NCBI GenBank assembly: GCA_002069025.1
Contig: MWBK01000128.1
Coordinates: forward strand, 1-43,287
Direction: 5' to 3'
DNA from: Bacteroidetes bacterium ADurb.Bin302
GTDB taxonomy: Bacteria > Bacteroidota > Bacteroidia > Bacteroidales > Paludibacteraceae
Length of the DNA stretch: 43,287 nucleotides
Part shown: one piece after another, positions 28,288-36,193 of the stretch
Position numbering within the stretch: position 1 is the stretch's first letter
Layout of the letters: every line of letters starts with the position of its first letter
Translations under genes and position numbers: made by a program
Notes under the pieces: generated by a model
Told to the model about the DNA's origin: nothing
The model's input: the letters and a program-made list of their open reading frames with translations, nothing else
Database searches by the model: none

Positions 28288-29028
28288 ATGTCAGACAGTA
28301 TTGTCCTTATACCAACTTATAACGAAAAAGAAAATATTGAGAATATAATTCGTGCGGTGTTTTCGTTGCCAAAAGAATTACATATTTTAGTTATTGATGA
28401 TGGCTCTCCTGATGGAACAGGAGCTATTGTGAAAAGAATGCAAGAAGAGTTTCCTGGTTCCTTACATTTAATGGAAAGATCCGGTAAGCAAGGATTAGGT
28501 CGGGCATATATTGCAGGATTTAAATGGTCGCTGAGTCATGGTTATGGATATATTTTTGAGATGGATGCAGATTTCTCTCATAACCCTAATGATTTATTAA
28601 AATTATATGCGGTATGTCATGATGAAGGTGCAGATATGTCAATAGGTTCTCGCTATGTATCAGGCGTAAATGTTGTAAATTGGCCAATGGGAAGGGTCTT
28701 GATGTCATATTTTGCATCAAAATATGTTCGTTTTGTAACAGGATTACCGGTGGCGGATACAACAGCCGGTTTTAAATGCTATAAACGTGAAGTATTAGAA
28801 ACAATAGAACTCGATAAAATTAGATTTGTAGGCTACGCATTTCAAATAGAAATGAAATTTACAGCGTATAAGTGTGGTTTTATAATAAAAGAAGTTCCTA
28901 TAATATTTATCAATAGAGAACTTGGAACATCTAAAATGAGTGGGGGTATTTTCGGTGAAGCTGTTTTTGGAGTTTTAAAACTCAAATGGAATAGCCTTTT
29001 TAGAAAGTATCCTAAGAAACAAGCGTAA
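28288..29028 (+). CDS. Polyprenol monophosphomannose synthase-like glycosyltransferase (GT2)
   Basis: A 246-residue GT-A-fold enzyme. Motifs: VLIPTYNEKENIENII at the start, VIDDGSPDGTG (36-45), GKQGLGRAYIAGFKW and the metal-binding D93-A94-D95 in EMDADFSHNP, then GSRYVSGV and ADTTAGFKCYKREVL. This is the pattern of DPM1/Ppm1, which moves mannose from GDP-mannose (or a related sugar) to a polyprenyl phosphate on the cytosolic face of the membrane. It lacks C-terminal membrane helices, like the soluble DPM1 class. It is followed 10 bases later by pyrC. The exact donor sugar cannot be told. Confidence 0.9.
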   Translation: MSDSIVLIPTYNEKENIENIIRAVFSLPKELHILVIDDGSPDGTGAIVKRMQEEFPGSLHLMERSGKQGLGRAYIAGFKWSLSHGYGYIFEMDADFSHNPNDLLKLYAVCHDEGADMSIGSRYVSGVNVVNWPMGRVLMSYFASKYVRFVTGLPVADTTAGFKCYKREVLETIELDKIRFVGYAFQIEMKFTAYKCGFIIKEVPIIFINRELGTSKMSGGIFGEAVFGVLKLKWNSLFRKYPKKQA

Positions 29029-29038
29029 AAGATTTTTT

Positions 29039-30376
29039 ATGTACTTAATAAAAGATGCACATATTGTAAATGAAGGGCGAGTTTTTAAAGCATCAGTTTT
29101 AATTAAAGATGATAAAATTGATTCAATATTTAAAGCTGATGTTCCTGAATCTATTATACAGAGTGCAGAATTAATTGATGCCTCTGATTGTTGGCTTATG
29201 CCTGGAGTCATAGATGACCATGTACACTTTCGTGATCCCGGTTTCCCTGAAAAAGCAGATTTTTACTCAGAAACATGTGCAGCCATTGCCGGTGGTGTGA
29301 CATCTGTGATGGATATGCCAAATACAAATCCTCAAACAACATCAATACACAATTGGGAAGACAAGATGAATATCGCGTCTGATAAATCATTGTGTAATTA
29401 TGCCTTGTATTTGGGTGCTACGAACGACAACCTTTCAGACTTGCTTCAAGCAGATCCGACTAAAGTATGTGGAATAAAATTGTTTTTGGGTTCATCAACA
29501 GGAAATATGCTGGTTGAAAAAAAAGACGCCATAGAAAATATATTTGCAAAAAGCCCCTTATTGATAGCCGTTCATGCTGAGGATGAGGAAATTATACAAA
29601 AAAATAGGTTGCACTTTACTAATTTATATGCTGACAAAATTCCTATAGAATTTCATACATCAATTCGTTCTGCAGAAGCTTGCTTTAAGGCATCTGCCAT
29701 GGCGGTTGAGTTGGCTCATAAATATAATTCTCGTTTACATTTGGCGCATATAAGCACGGAAAAAGAATTAGCTCTTTTCGAAAATAAATCAATAGATAAA
29801 AAGCGCATAAGTTCGGAAGTTTGTGTTAATTACCTATGGTTTAGTTATAAGGATTATGAAAAATACGGAGCAAAAATAAAATGTAATCCATCAATTAAAA
29901 CTGAAACAGATAAATGTGCTTTATTGAATGCATTGTCGTCTGACAAAATCGATGTTATTGCAACAGACCATGCACCGCATTTATTGTCAGAAAAAAATGG
30001 ATATTGTATGCAGGCTGTTTCGGGTATACCAAGTGTTCAGTTCTCTCTGCCTTTAATGATGGAATTTGTTAAACGAGGAAACATAAGCATTGAACAATTG
30101 GTTACTAAAATGTGCCATAATCCGGCTAAAATTTTTAATATTGAGAAGCGTGGCTTTATAAGAAAGGGTTATAAGGCTGATTTAACAATAGTGCGTAGAA
30201 AAGAACTTTGGCGTGCAGATCAATCTTGTGTTTTGTCGAAATGTGCGTGGTCTCCGTACGAGGGAGTAGAATTCACAACAAAAGTGGCATATACATTTGT
30301 AAACGGACGTAAGGTATTTGATAATGGTAAAATATCAAATACCTTACGTGGTGAAGCGCTCTGCTTCAATGCATGA
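29039..30376 (+). CDS. pyrC: Dihydroorotase
   Basis: A 445-residue amidohydrolase that cyclises carbamoyl aspartate in pyrimidine synthesis. Residues for the binuclear zinc site are present: H61 and H63 (DDHVHFRDPG), the lysine to be carboxylated K147 (GIKLFLGSSTGN), H179 (AVHAEDE), H237 (LAHIS) and D310 (ATDHAPH). This is the class I type. The C-terminal TFVNGRKVFDNGK aligns with the normal end of the family, yet the DNA there contains a 17-bp perfect inverted repeat (30307-30349). Probably co-transcribed with the mannosyltransferase gene. Confidence 0.97.
   Translation: MYLIKDAHIVNEGRVFKASVLIKDDKIDSIFKADVPESIIQSAELIDASDCWLMPGVIDDHVHFRDPGFPEKADFYSETCAAIAGGVTSVMDMPNTNPQTTSIHNWEDKMNIASDKSLCNYALYLGATNDNLSDLLQADPTKVCGIKLFLGSSTGNMLVEKKDAIENIFAKSPLLIAVHAEDEEIIQKNRLHFTNLYADKIPIEFHTSIRSAEACFKASAMAVELAHKYNSRLHLAHISTEKELALFENKSIDKKRISSEVCVNYLWFSYKDYEKYGAKIKCNPSIKTETDKCALLNALSSDKIDVIATDHAPHLLSEKNGYCMQAVSGIPSVQFSLPLMMEFVKRGNISIEQLVTKMCHNPAKIFNIEKRGFIRKGYKADLTIVRRKELWRADQSCVLSKCAWSPYEGVEFTTKVAYTFVNGRKVFDNGKISNTLRGEALCFNA
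30307..30349. repeat. 17-bp perfect inverted repeat inside the 3' end of pyrC
   Basis: ACGTAAGGTATTTGATA (30307-30323) and TATCAAATACCTTACGT (30333-30349) are exact reverse complements with a 9-base spacer. A second, smaller hairpin GAAGC-GCTCT-GCTTC follows at 30353-30367. No T run follows closely. The element lies 27 bases before the pyrC stop and faces the convergent PspC gene. Confidence 0.9.
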
Positions 30377-30410
30377 AAAAAATGTTGTAAAAGTGCTATT
30401 GACTGCCTAT

Positions 30411-31550
30411 TTAAAAAACTGCTGTTGAGTCTAATGTTGTGCTATTGTCTATTGAGTCGTTCACATCAATAGTATAAGAATTAGGGTATGAAGAATACCA
30501 TTGTATTGTCGTGGTATTTGCTTGGTTCCTCCAATTTTCCCATTCTGAACCGAATTCTTGCAATCTATTGATATTTCCAATACTAATTCCTACTAGAGTT
30601 ATTATGCTCAATAGCCAAACAATTAATAGTGTCCATCCGAACCATTTGGATCTTGATCCGTTTTTATGACGTATTATTCTAATACATATGGTTACCAATC
30701 CTATTAACGGACATAAAATTATAAGTAAGGCGCAAATTCCAATTATAGTAGCTAAATAAGATGGTAATACCGTGAAAGGAAGTAATCCTACAAATAAAGC
30801 GGGATTAGCAAATACGCATACGGCTGCTGTAAGTAAAGCACCGATTACAATTAATCCGATGAATCCTGCAAAACACCCTACAATAATTAGAATGACTTTG
30901 CAAATTGTAATAAATATATCTCCCATTGTTTTTCCAACAGATTTAGCAGATGATTTAAAATTATCTGATTCTACATAATCTTTGGCTTTATTAAATTGGC
31001 CTTTAATGTTTTCTATCGTAACATCTTCGCCTCGCATTTCTAGCTTTTGAGCAGCTGTACGAGCCTCAGGTGCAATAACCCACACTACTATATATAAAAG
31101 TATTGACCAACCGAATCCAAAAATTACAGTCAATATTATAAGAATACGAATTAAAGTGACATCCCATCCTAAATATACAGCAAGTCCTGCGGCTACACCG
31201 CCTAACATGCTATTTTCAGGATCTCTATAAAAATGCTTATTACGTTTTTTTGTAGCAGTATTATTGTCTGTTTCCGTATTGGCTTCTTCGCTTTCGAACT
31301 GATTTGGTCTGCCTAAAACGTCTATAACGCTATTTACGTGATTTATTTCTACAACATTTTTACTCTCAGCATGTAATTTTTCCGAAAATAATTCGGCAAT
31401 ACGTGCTTCTATGTCTTTAATAACCTCTTTGTCCTCATCTGTATTGTAATGTGCGCTTATTTCTGAAATATATTGTTTCAGAGTTTGATAGGCATCTTCG
31501 TCAATATTGAAGGCGATACCATTTAGATTGATAGATAAAGTCTTTTTCAT
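30411..31550 (-). CDS. PspC-domain membrane protein
   Basis: A 379-residue protein. Residues 1-95 form a charged cytosolic part (LSINLNGIAFNIDEDAYQTL, KDIEARIAELFSEKL). The PspC domain spans about 104-165 with FYRDPENSMLGGVAAGLAVY and WDVTLIRILIILTVIFGFG. Further membrane helices follow at about 215-245, 250-285 and 310-330. PspC-type proteins take part in envelope-stress sensing in other bacteria; here the partner is a PadR repressor gene 14 bases downstream on the same strand side (31565-31900, upstream in transcription), a pairing seen often in Bacteroidota. Confidence 0.88.
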   Translation of the reverse strand: MKKTLSINLNGIAFNIDEDAYQTLKQYISEISAHYNTDEDKEVIKDIEARIAELFSEKLHAESKNVVEINHVNSVIDVLGRPNQFESEEANTETDNNTATKKRNKHFYRDPENSMLGGVAAGLAVYLGWDVTLIRILIILTVIFGFGWSILLYIVVWVIAPEARTAAQKLEMRGEDVTIENIKGQFNKAKDYVESDNFKSSAKSVGKTMGDIFITICKVILIIVGCFAGFIGLIVIGALLTAAVCVFANPALFVGLLPFTVLPSYLATIIGICALLIILCPLIGLVTICIRIIRHKNGSRSKWFGWTLLIVWLLSIITLVGISIGNINRLQEFGSEWENWRNQANTTTIQWYSSYPNSYTIDVNDSIDNSTTLDSTAVF

Positions 31551-31564
31551 TTTATATTTGGTTT

Positions 31565-31900
31565 TTATTTGTTTGATTTAATAAATTCAACAACTTGTTT
31601 AATGTCTGTCCATGCGCCATCAAGGTCTTTTAAGAATAATTTGCCGTTTTCTGTTAAGGCGTAATATTTACGTGGTGGACCTTGAGTTGATTCAACCCAT
31701 TTATAGTCGAGAAGGCCACTATTTTTGAGCCTTGTAAGTAATGGATATAATGTTCCTTCAACGACTATCAGTTTAACACTTCTGAGTTCTTGTATTATAT
31801 CGGAAGTGTAATAAGGCTTTTTGTTGATTAGCAGTAGTATGCAATACTCCAAGAAGCCTTTTCGCATTTGTGATGTGATGTTGTCTGTGCTAATTGCCAT
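31565..31900 (-). CDS. PadR-family transcriptional regulator
   Basis: A 111-residue winged-helix protein: MRKGFLEYCILLLINKKPYY, then DIIQELRSVKLIVVEGTLYP with LLTRLKNSGLL as recognition part, and KYYALTENGKLFL in the wing. This is the short PadR class with only one C-terminal helix (LDGAWTDIKQVVEFI). Such regulators often repress their own operon. It is the first gene of padR-pspC, and a perfect 16-bp palindrome lies just upstream of its promoter -7 element. Confidence 0.93.
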   Translation of the reverse strand: MAISTDNITSQMRKGFLEYCILLLINKKPYYTSDIIQELRSVKLIVVEGTLYPLLTRLKNSGLLDYKWVESTQGPPRKYYALTENGKLFLKDLDGAWTDIKQVVEFIKSNK

Positions 31901-31947
31901 ATCTTTCGTTTTTTATAGGTGAATATTATACACCGATTTTTATGACA

Positions 31948-31955
31948 CAAAGATA
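31948..31955 (-). promoter_or_regulatory. Promoter -7 element of padR-pspC
   Basis: On the minus strand TATCTTTG, an exact TAnnTTTG match, 48 bases before the padR ATG. The -33 region falls inside the palindrome at 31958-32000. Confidence 0.75.
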
Positions 31956-31957
31956 TC

Positions 31958-32000
31958 TAATTTATTTAGTACTATGCACTACAAAGTACTAAATAAATTA
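31958..32000. promoter_or_regulatory. Candidate PadR operator: 16-bp perfect inverted repeat
   Basis: TAATTTATTTAGTACT (31958-31973) and AGTACTAAATAAATTA (31985-32000) are exact reverse complements around an 11-base spacer. It begins 3 bases upstream of the padR -7 element and covers the -33 region, the position expected for a repressor site. No T run follows on the minus strand, which argues against a terminator for aroE. Confidence 0.72.
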
Positions 32001-32034
32001 CAAAATTGACAACATTTAACAAATTAGGCTTAAA

Positions 32035-32094
32035 AAACTAGAATTTAAACTAGAATTTAAACTAGAATTTAAACTAGAATTTAAACTAGAATTT
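32035..32094. repeat. Five perfect 12-bp tandem repeats at the end of aroE
   Basis: AAACTAGAATTT occurs five times without gap or mismatch. The last copy contains the aroE stop (TAG on the minus strand at 32088-32086) and the final Phe and Lys codons; the other four lie between aroE and the PadR palindrome. Each junction makes a TTTAAA palindrome. Copy number could vary by slippage. Confidence 0.95.
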
Positions 32095-32871
32095 ATGAGT
32101 CCAATCTTTATTTTCCCAGATTTTGTACGAACGAAGTGCTTGATATACAAACATTTCCCATCCATTGTAGATTGTTGCTCCTTTTAATTCTGCTTGGTGC
32201 AGAAATAAACTGCGTATTGGATTATATATCAAATCGTAAACAAGATGATCTTTTGTGATATATTCGTATGGTATTTCAGGGCATGCTTTTACATTGGGAA
32301 ATGTACCAACAGGCGTCGTATTTATGATAATCTTGTATTGCTTAAAATAATCTTCATTTAAATCATCATAAGTAATACAATCTTGTTTCGCTGTACGTGA
32401 TACATATTGATATTCTATGTTAAGCCGTTTTAGTGCGTAAATAACTCCTTTTGATGCACCTCCGGTACCTAATACCAAGGCCTTTGTATGCCAAGGCTTA
32501 ATTTTTGTTTCTATAGATTTCTTAAAACCATACCAATCAGAATTGTATCCTTTTAAAATTAATTTATCTGCAGCATCTTTTTCAATTTTAACGACATTAA
32601 CAGCTCCAATATTACGAGCATCATCGTCTATTTCTGTAAGGTAAGGAATAATAGCTTCTTTATATGGAATAGTCACATTTAATCCACGAAGATTGGAGTT
32701 TTTATCCAATACATTAGTAATATCTTCTATCCTGTTTAGTTCAAATTTTACATAAGAAGAAGAATCAAGATGTTTCTCTTTAAACTTCTCTTGAAAAAAA
32801 GCAGGTGAGTAAGAATGTCTCAGAGGGTTGCCTATTACTCCGTATAATTTCTTAATTACTTTGCGTTGCAT
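32086..32871 (-). CDS. aroE: Shikimate dehydrogenase
   Basis: A 261-residue NADPH-dependent enzyme reducing 3-dehydroshikimate to shikimate. Substrate residues: S20 and S22 in GNPLRHSYSPAFF, K71 in NVTIPYKEA, N92 (GAVNVV) and D112 (NSDWYGF). The nucleotide loop is GTGGASKG (135-142). It starts within the DedA reading frame (16-base overlap) and ends in a tandem repeat that supplies its last two codons and stop. The length is slightly below the common 270-280. Confidence 0.96.
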   Translation of the reverse strand: MQRKVIKKLYGVIGNPLRHSYSPAFFQEKFKEKHLDSSSYVKFELNRIEDITNVLDKNSNLRGLNVTIPYKEAIIPYLTEIDDDARNIGAVNVVKIEKDAADKLILKGYNSDWYGFKKSIETKIKPWHTKALVLGTGGASKGVIYALKRLNIEYQYVSRTAKQDCITYDDLNEDYFKQYKIIINTTPVGTFPNVKACPEIPYEYITKDHLVYDLIYNPIRSLFLHQAELKGATIYNGWEMFVYQALRSYKIWENKDWTHKF

Positions 32872-33578
32872 TTCTTTTTTGATATTCCTTTAATTATAAG
32901 ATAAATAATAAATAGTACACCAAAACATATTAATACTATTGATAATTCGTGGCTATATTGATTAATCAGGTCTTGTTGGCCATGTGCAAGATATCCTAGT
33001 AATGCCAATATGCAATTCCATGCTCCGGATCCTATTGTTGTGTATAATAGAAAATTCCATATATTCATCTTTGCCAGACCTGCCGGTATTGAAATAAGTT
33101 GTCTTATACCGGGAAGTAAACGTCCTACCAAAGTTGAGATATTTCCGTTTGCAACAAAATATTCTTCTGCCTTTTGTATTTTTTCTTTACTGAGTAGACA
33201 TAGGTGGCCTATCTTACTGTCTGCAAACTTATATATAATAGGTCTACCTAGCCATAAAGCTAGGTAATAATTAAAAATAGCTCCAATAATAGCTCCTATT
33301 GTACCAAAAAGTATAACTAAGAAAATATTTAGATCTGAATCAGGTTTGCTTGCAATATATGCAGCCGGTGGAATTACAATTTCTGACGGGAAAGGAATAA
33401 AAGAACTCTCAACGGCCATCAATGCTGTTATTGTATAATAATTTGTATTGTCTTCATACCATGCTTCAATTTTTTGAATTAAAGATGGGTTATCCTTAAC
33501 TAAGTTTGTTTTGTCAATCTGTGCATTTAATGAGGATAATGAGCAACAAAAAAATAGAATAATCAAAAGTTTTTTCAT
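32856..33578 (-). CDS. DedA-family (VTT domain) membrane protein with an N-terminal signal sequence
   Basis: A 240-residue membrane protein. The DedA marks are ESSFIPFPSEIVIPPAAY (about 56-73), GTIGAIIGAIFNYYLALWLG (about 91-110) and FVANGNISTLVGRLLPGIRQ with ISIPAGLAKMNIWNF, the conserved R-x-x-P-x-x-R and G-x-x-x-M region. DedA proteins are thought to move undecaprenyl phosphate or phospholipids across the inner membrane. The first 19 residues look like a cleavable signal peptide ending SLNA, which E. coli DedA proteins lack. It overlaps the TPR gene by 4 bases and aroE by 16. Confidence 0.9.
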   Translation of the reverse strand: MKKLLIILFFCCSLSSLNAQIDKTNLVKDNPSLIQKIEAWYEDNTNYYTITALMAVESSFIPFPSEIVIPPAAYIASKPDSDLNIFLVILFGTIGAIIGAIFNYYLALWLGRPIIYKFADSKIGHLCLLSKEKIQKAEEYFVANGNISTLVGRLLPGIRQLISIPAGLAKMNIWNFLLYTTIGSGAWNCILALLGYLAHGQQDLINQYSHELSIVLICFGVLFIIYLIIKGISKKKCNAK

Positions 33579-34969
33579 GAGTTGGTATTTATTGTTAATA
33601 TAAACGCATGTGCATCAGGATATACTTCTAAAAATAAGTCTGTGCTATTTGCATTGTTTATGATTGCTGTTTTTAGATGCTCAGCAGCTAGTACCATCTT
33701 ACCTAATCCGTAATATGTTAAAGACAAAAAAAGATCGATGTATAGTAGATTAGGATCGTACTCTATGGCTTTCTTATAGCAGTGTAATGCCAGTTCGAAA
33801 TTGTCTGTTTCAAAATGTAAATTGCCTAATGTAGCCCACACTGCAGCTTGATTGTCTTTACGCATTAAGCATTGATTATATGCAAATATGCTTTCTTCTA
33901 CATTATCCAATGCTGCATATGCTTCTCCAAGATACATCCAATTATCGCTTAAATAGCTATCAAGTTCTATCGCTTTTTTAAAATGTACGATACATTCTTC
34001 ATATTTTTTTAGCTCAAACAAACATAATCCTATTCCACAAATTGCATCTGTGTTTTCCGGTTGTAGTTTAAGCACTTCACGATAATATCTTATACCATTA
34101 TCATAATCTTCGGCTTTTTCAAATGCTTCGGCAGCAAATGCCAGCGAGGATGCATCATTTGAACCATTTAACTGAGCGCATTTGAGGTGACATTCTGCAG
34201 CCTTTCTATAATTTTCATTATAATATAATGCGTAGGCTTTCATTTCCCATGCACTAACATCTGTGTCATCAATGGCTGTAGTAAAATCAAATGCATCAAT
34301 TGCTTCTGGGTATAGTTCTTTAGAAAAATATAATTCTCCAAGATTATACCAAGAATCAGATGAATATGGTGATATGTCTAAGCATTTGTTACAATATTCG
34401 ATTGCCTTATCTAACTGTCTTAATTGTTTGTAACAAAATGATATTTCAGATATGATTGATGTGTTTTTCTGGTTGTATTTTAGACCTTCCTGCAAATATT
34501 GAAGCGCAGTTTCGTGATCGTTTAATGTAATATATGTGTCAGCAATGTCTAGGTATGCATCGTCTAATTTGCCGTACTTATCTTGTAATAATTCTTGAAA
34601 AACAAATTTTGCTTGCTTGTCATTTCCCATTCTTACTAGGGTTTCTCCTTTTAACAAAATAGTATCGGCCATTGCATCAATATCGGTTATTTCGTTGTTA
34701 GATTTGCATAGTTCAAACATTTCGTTAGTTACTGCGTAAGCGCTATCATATTCTTGCAAATCAAGCAAAATACGACCTTTTTGGTAATGCAATTCCCAAT
34801 CGTCAGGGTGTAGTTGTAAACCTATTTCTATAGCTTTTTTGGCGTCTTTTGTACGAAGCCTACGTAAATAATAATCAACTACTTCACTGATTTCATTGAC
34901 ATCAAAATAGCCATCGTTACGATCTTCATAACGTTTTACTATTTCAGATTTGCTATTTGAAAAATTCAT
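33575..34969 (-). CDS. Tetratricopeptide-repeat protein
   Basis: About 464 residues from the ATG at 34969. An upstream in-frame ATG at 34990 lies in the promoter -7 element (34988-34995), so it cannot be in the transcript. The protein has no signal peptide and consists of about ten TPR motifs of 34 residues, for example DAYLDIADTYITLNDHETAL, DSWYNLGELYFSKELYPEAI, DAICGIGLCLFELKKYEECI and AAVWATLGNLHFETDNFELA. It is a protein-interaction scaffold; its partner is unknown. It is first in the unit with the DedA gene and aroE. Confidence 0.88.
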   Translation of the reverse strand: MNFSNSKSEIVKRYEDRNDGYFDVNEISEVVDYYLRRLRTKDAKKAIEIGLQLHPDDWELHYQKGRILLDLQEYDSAYAVTNEMFELCKSNNEITDIDAMADTILLKGETLVRMGNDKQAKFVFQELLQDKYGKLDDAYLDIADTYITLNDHETALQYLQEGLKYNQKNTSIISEISFCYKQLRQLDKAIEYCNKCLDISPYSSDSWYNLGELYFSKELYPEAIDAFDFTTAIDDTDVSAWEMKAYALYYNENYRKAAECHLKCAQLNGSNDASSLAFAAEAFEKAEDYDNGIRYYREVLKLQPENTDAICGIGLCLFELKKYEECIVHFKKAIELDSYLSDNWMYLGEAYAALDNVEESIFAYNQCLMRKDNQAAVWATLGNLHFETDNFELALHCYKKAIEYDPNLLYIDLFLSLTYYGLGKMVLAAEHLKTAIINNANSTDLFLEVYPDAHAFILTINTNS

Positions 34970-34987
34970 TATTCGTGTATTCTGTTG

Positions 34988-34995
34988 CAAAAGTA
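34988..34995 (-). promoter_or_regulatory. Promoter -7 element of TPR-DedA-aroE
   Basis: TACTTTTG on the minus strand, an exact TAnnTTTG match 18 bases before the ATG at 34969. It decides the start of the TPR gene. No TTG sits at the expected -33 distance. Confidence 0.68.
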
Positions 34996-35021
34996 AGAAT
35001 AAAGGAACGAATTTTATGATT

Positions 35022-36128
35022 TTAGACCTTCAAGTTATTAACATCTTCCAACTTATCGTTATTTTCGCCGATAACGAAATGCTTATAATATGAAATCATC
35101 AATGTCGTTACGGGTAGAGCAATAATCATTCCAAGTACTCCCATTAGAGAACCCCAAATAGAAAGAGATAATAATATTACTGCAGGATTTAATCCGGTTG
35201 CTTTACCCATTATTTTTGGAGTTAAGAAACCATCCAATATGACTTGAATGATGCAAAATGTGAGAACAATCCACAATGCTGTCATCCAAAATCCCGAACC
35301 TGATTGTGCTGATTGTATAAGAGCGATCAATAATGGAGGGATAATACCCAAAGTGTGCAGATATGGAATCATATTGAGTAAACCAACAAAAAGACCCATG
35401 GCTACACCCATAGGAAGCCCGATAATACTAAAACCGATTGCGAATAGACATCCTACGATACTCGATATTAGTGCTTGTTTTCTGAAGTAAATATTCATGC
35501 CTGATGCCAAATCGGAAAATAGTTGTCTGGAAAATTTTCTATAGCGTTTTGGTATCAAAACTTCCCAATCGGTAGAAAGTGATTTAAAGTCTACGAGTAT
35601 AAAAAACATATATAGAATCATTATAAATATAACCACTAAACCGGTAATGTAGTGCAATGAACTTGACATTATGTCAAATGCTTTAGGTATAACTTTTTCT
35701 ATGGTTTCTACAATTTTCTCGCGTGTAAGCAACATATCAAAGTCTATATTTTGAAGAAATTGTGATATGTAATCTTGTATAAAAGGAGCAAATTCTGTTT
35801 TGCCTGATTGTGCAAGATAGGTATCTACTAATTTATCGACTTCTATTAATTCTTTTTCAATCGAATTGGCTGCTAAAAAACCTATCCCCACAATTATACC
35901 CAAAAACAACAACATGATAGTAAGTACACTTATTAATCTATTCTTAAAATGCATTTTATTTTGCACAAACTCAACCATAGGATTTATCATATATGCTATT
36001 AGCCATGCTGCGAAGAAAGGAAGCAGAACACCGCTTAGCTTATTGATAAGTAATACGGTGCCTATTATTATAATAATCACGCCTACTATGCGTACTGTGC
36101 GATCTAATGTAAATGGTTTACTGAACAT
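35022..36128 (-). CDS. AI-2E / PerM-family membrane transporter
   Basis: A 368-residue protein with about eight membrane helices: an N-terminal pair (RIVGVIIIIIGTVLLINKLS, LLPFFAAWLIAYMINPMVEF), a long extramembrane part (about 85-150) and a C-terminal bundle with GLPMGVAMGLFVGLLNMIPY, the P-x-x-G-x-x-x-G region, and KIMGKATGLNPAVILLSLSI. This is the AI-2E transporter/UPF0118 family, members of which export AI-2 or exchange Na+/H+; the substrate here cannot be told. It is a single-gene unit divergent from the small gene at 36194. Confidence 0.93.
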   Translation of the reverse strand: MFSKPFTLDRTVRIVGVIIIIIGTVLLINKLSGVLLPFFAAWLIAYMINPMVEFVQNKMHFKNRLISVLTIMLLFLGIIVGIGFLAANSIEKELIEVDKLVDTYLAQSGKTEFAPFIQDYISQFLQNIDFDMLLTREKIVETIEKVIPKAFDIMSSSLHYITGLVVIFIMILYMFFILVDFKSLSTDWEVLIPKRYRKFSRQLFSDLASGMNIYFRKQALISSIVGCLFAIGFSIIGLPMGVAMGLFVGLLNMIPYLHTLGIIPPLLIALIQSAQSGSGFWMTALWIVLTFCIIQVILDGFLTPKIMGKATGLNPAVILLSLSIWGSLMGVLGMIIALPVTTLMISYYKHFVIGENNDKLEDVNNLKV

Positions 36129-36165
36129 AATGTGAGTGTGTGATTCGTTTTATTTATAAAATTAC

Positions 36166-36173
36166 TATTTTTG
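36166..36173 (+). promoter_or_regulatory. Promoter -7 element of the small gene and rsmI
   Basis: TATTTTTG, an exact TAnnTTTG match, 20 bases before the ATG at 36194. It directly abuts the opposite-facing element at 36174-36181; together they form the imperfect palindrome TATTTTTGCAAAAGTA. Confidence 0.7.
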
Positions 36174-36181
36174 CAAAAGTA
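36174..36181 (-). promoter_or_regulatory. Promoter -7 element of the PerM-family gene
   Basis: On the minus strand TACTTTTG, an exact TAnnTTTG match, 45 bases before the ATG at 36128. It abuts the plus-strand element at 36166-36173, so both promoters melt the same 16 bases. Confidence 0.65.
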
Positions 36182-36193
36182 AATAAAAAAATT

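Noticed and set aside
31958..32000. Palindrome as the aroE terminator
   Set aside because: No T run follows on the minus strand, and its position next to the padR -7 element fits an operator better.
32035..32094. Tandem repeat as a CRISPR array
   Set aside because: The 12-bp units are contiguous with no spacers and no cas genes are near.
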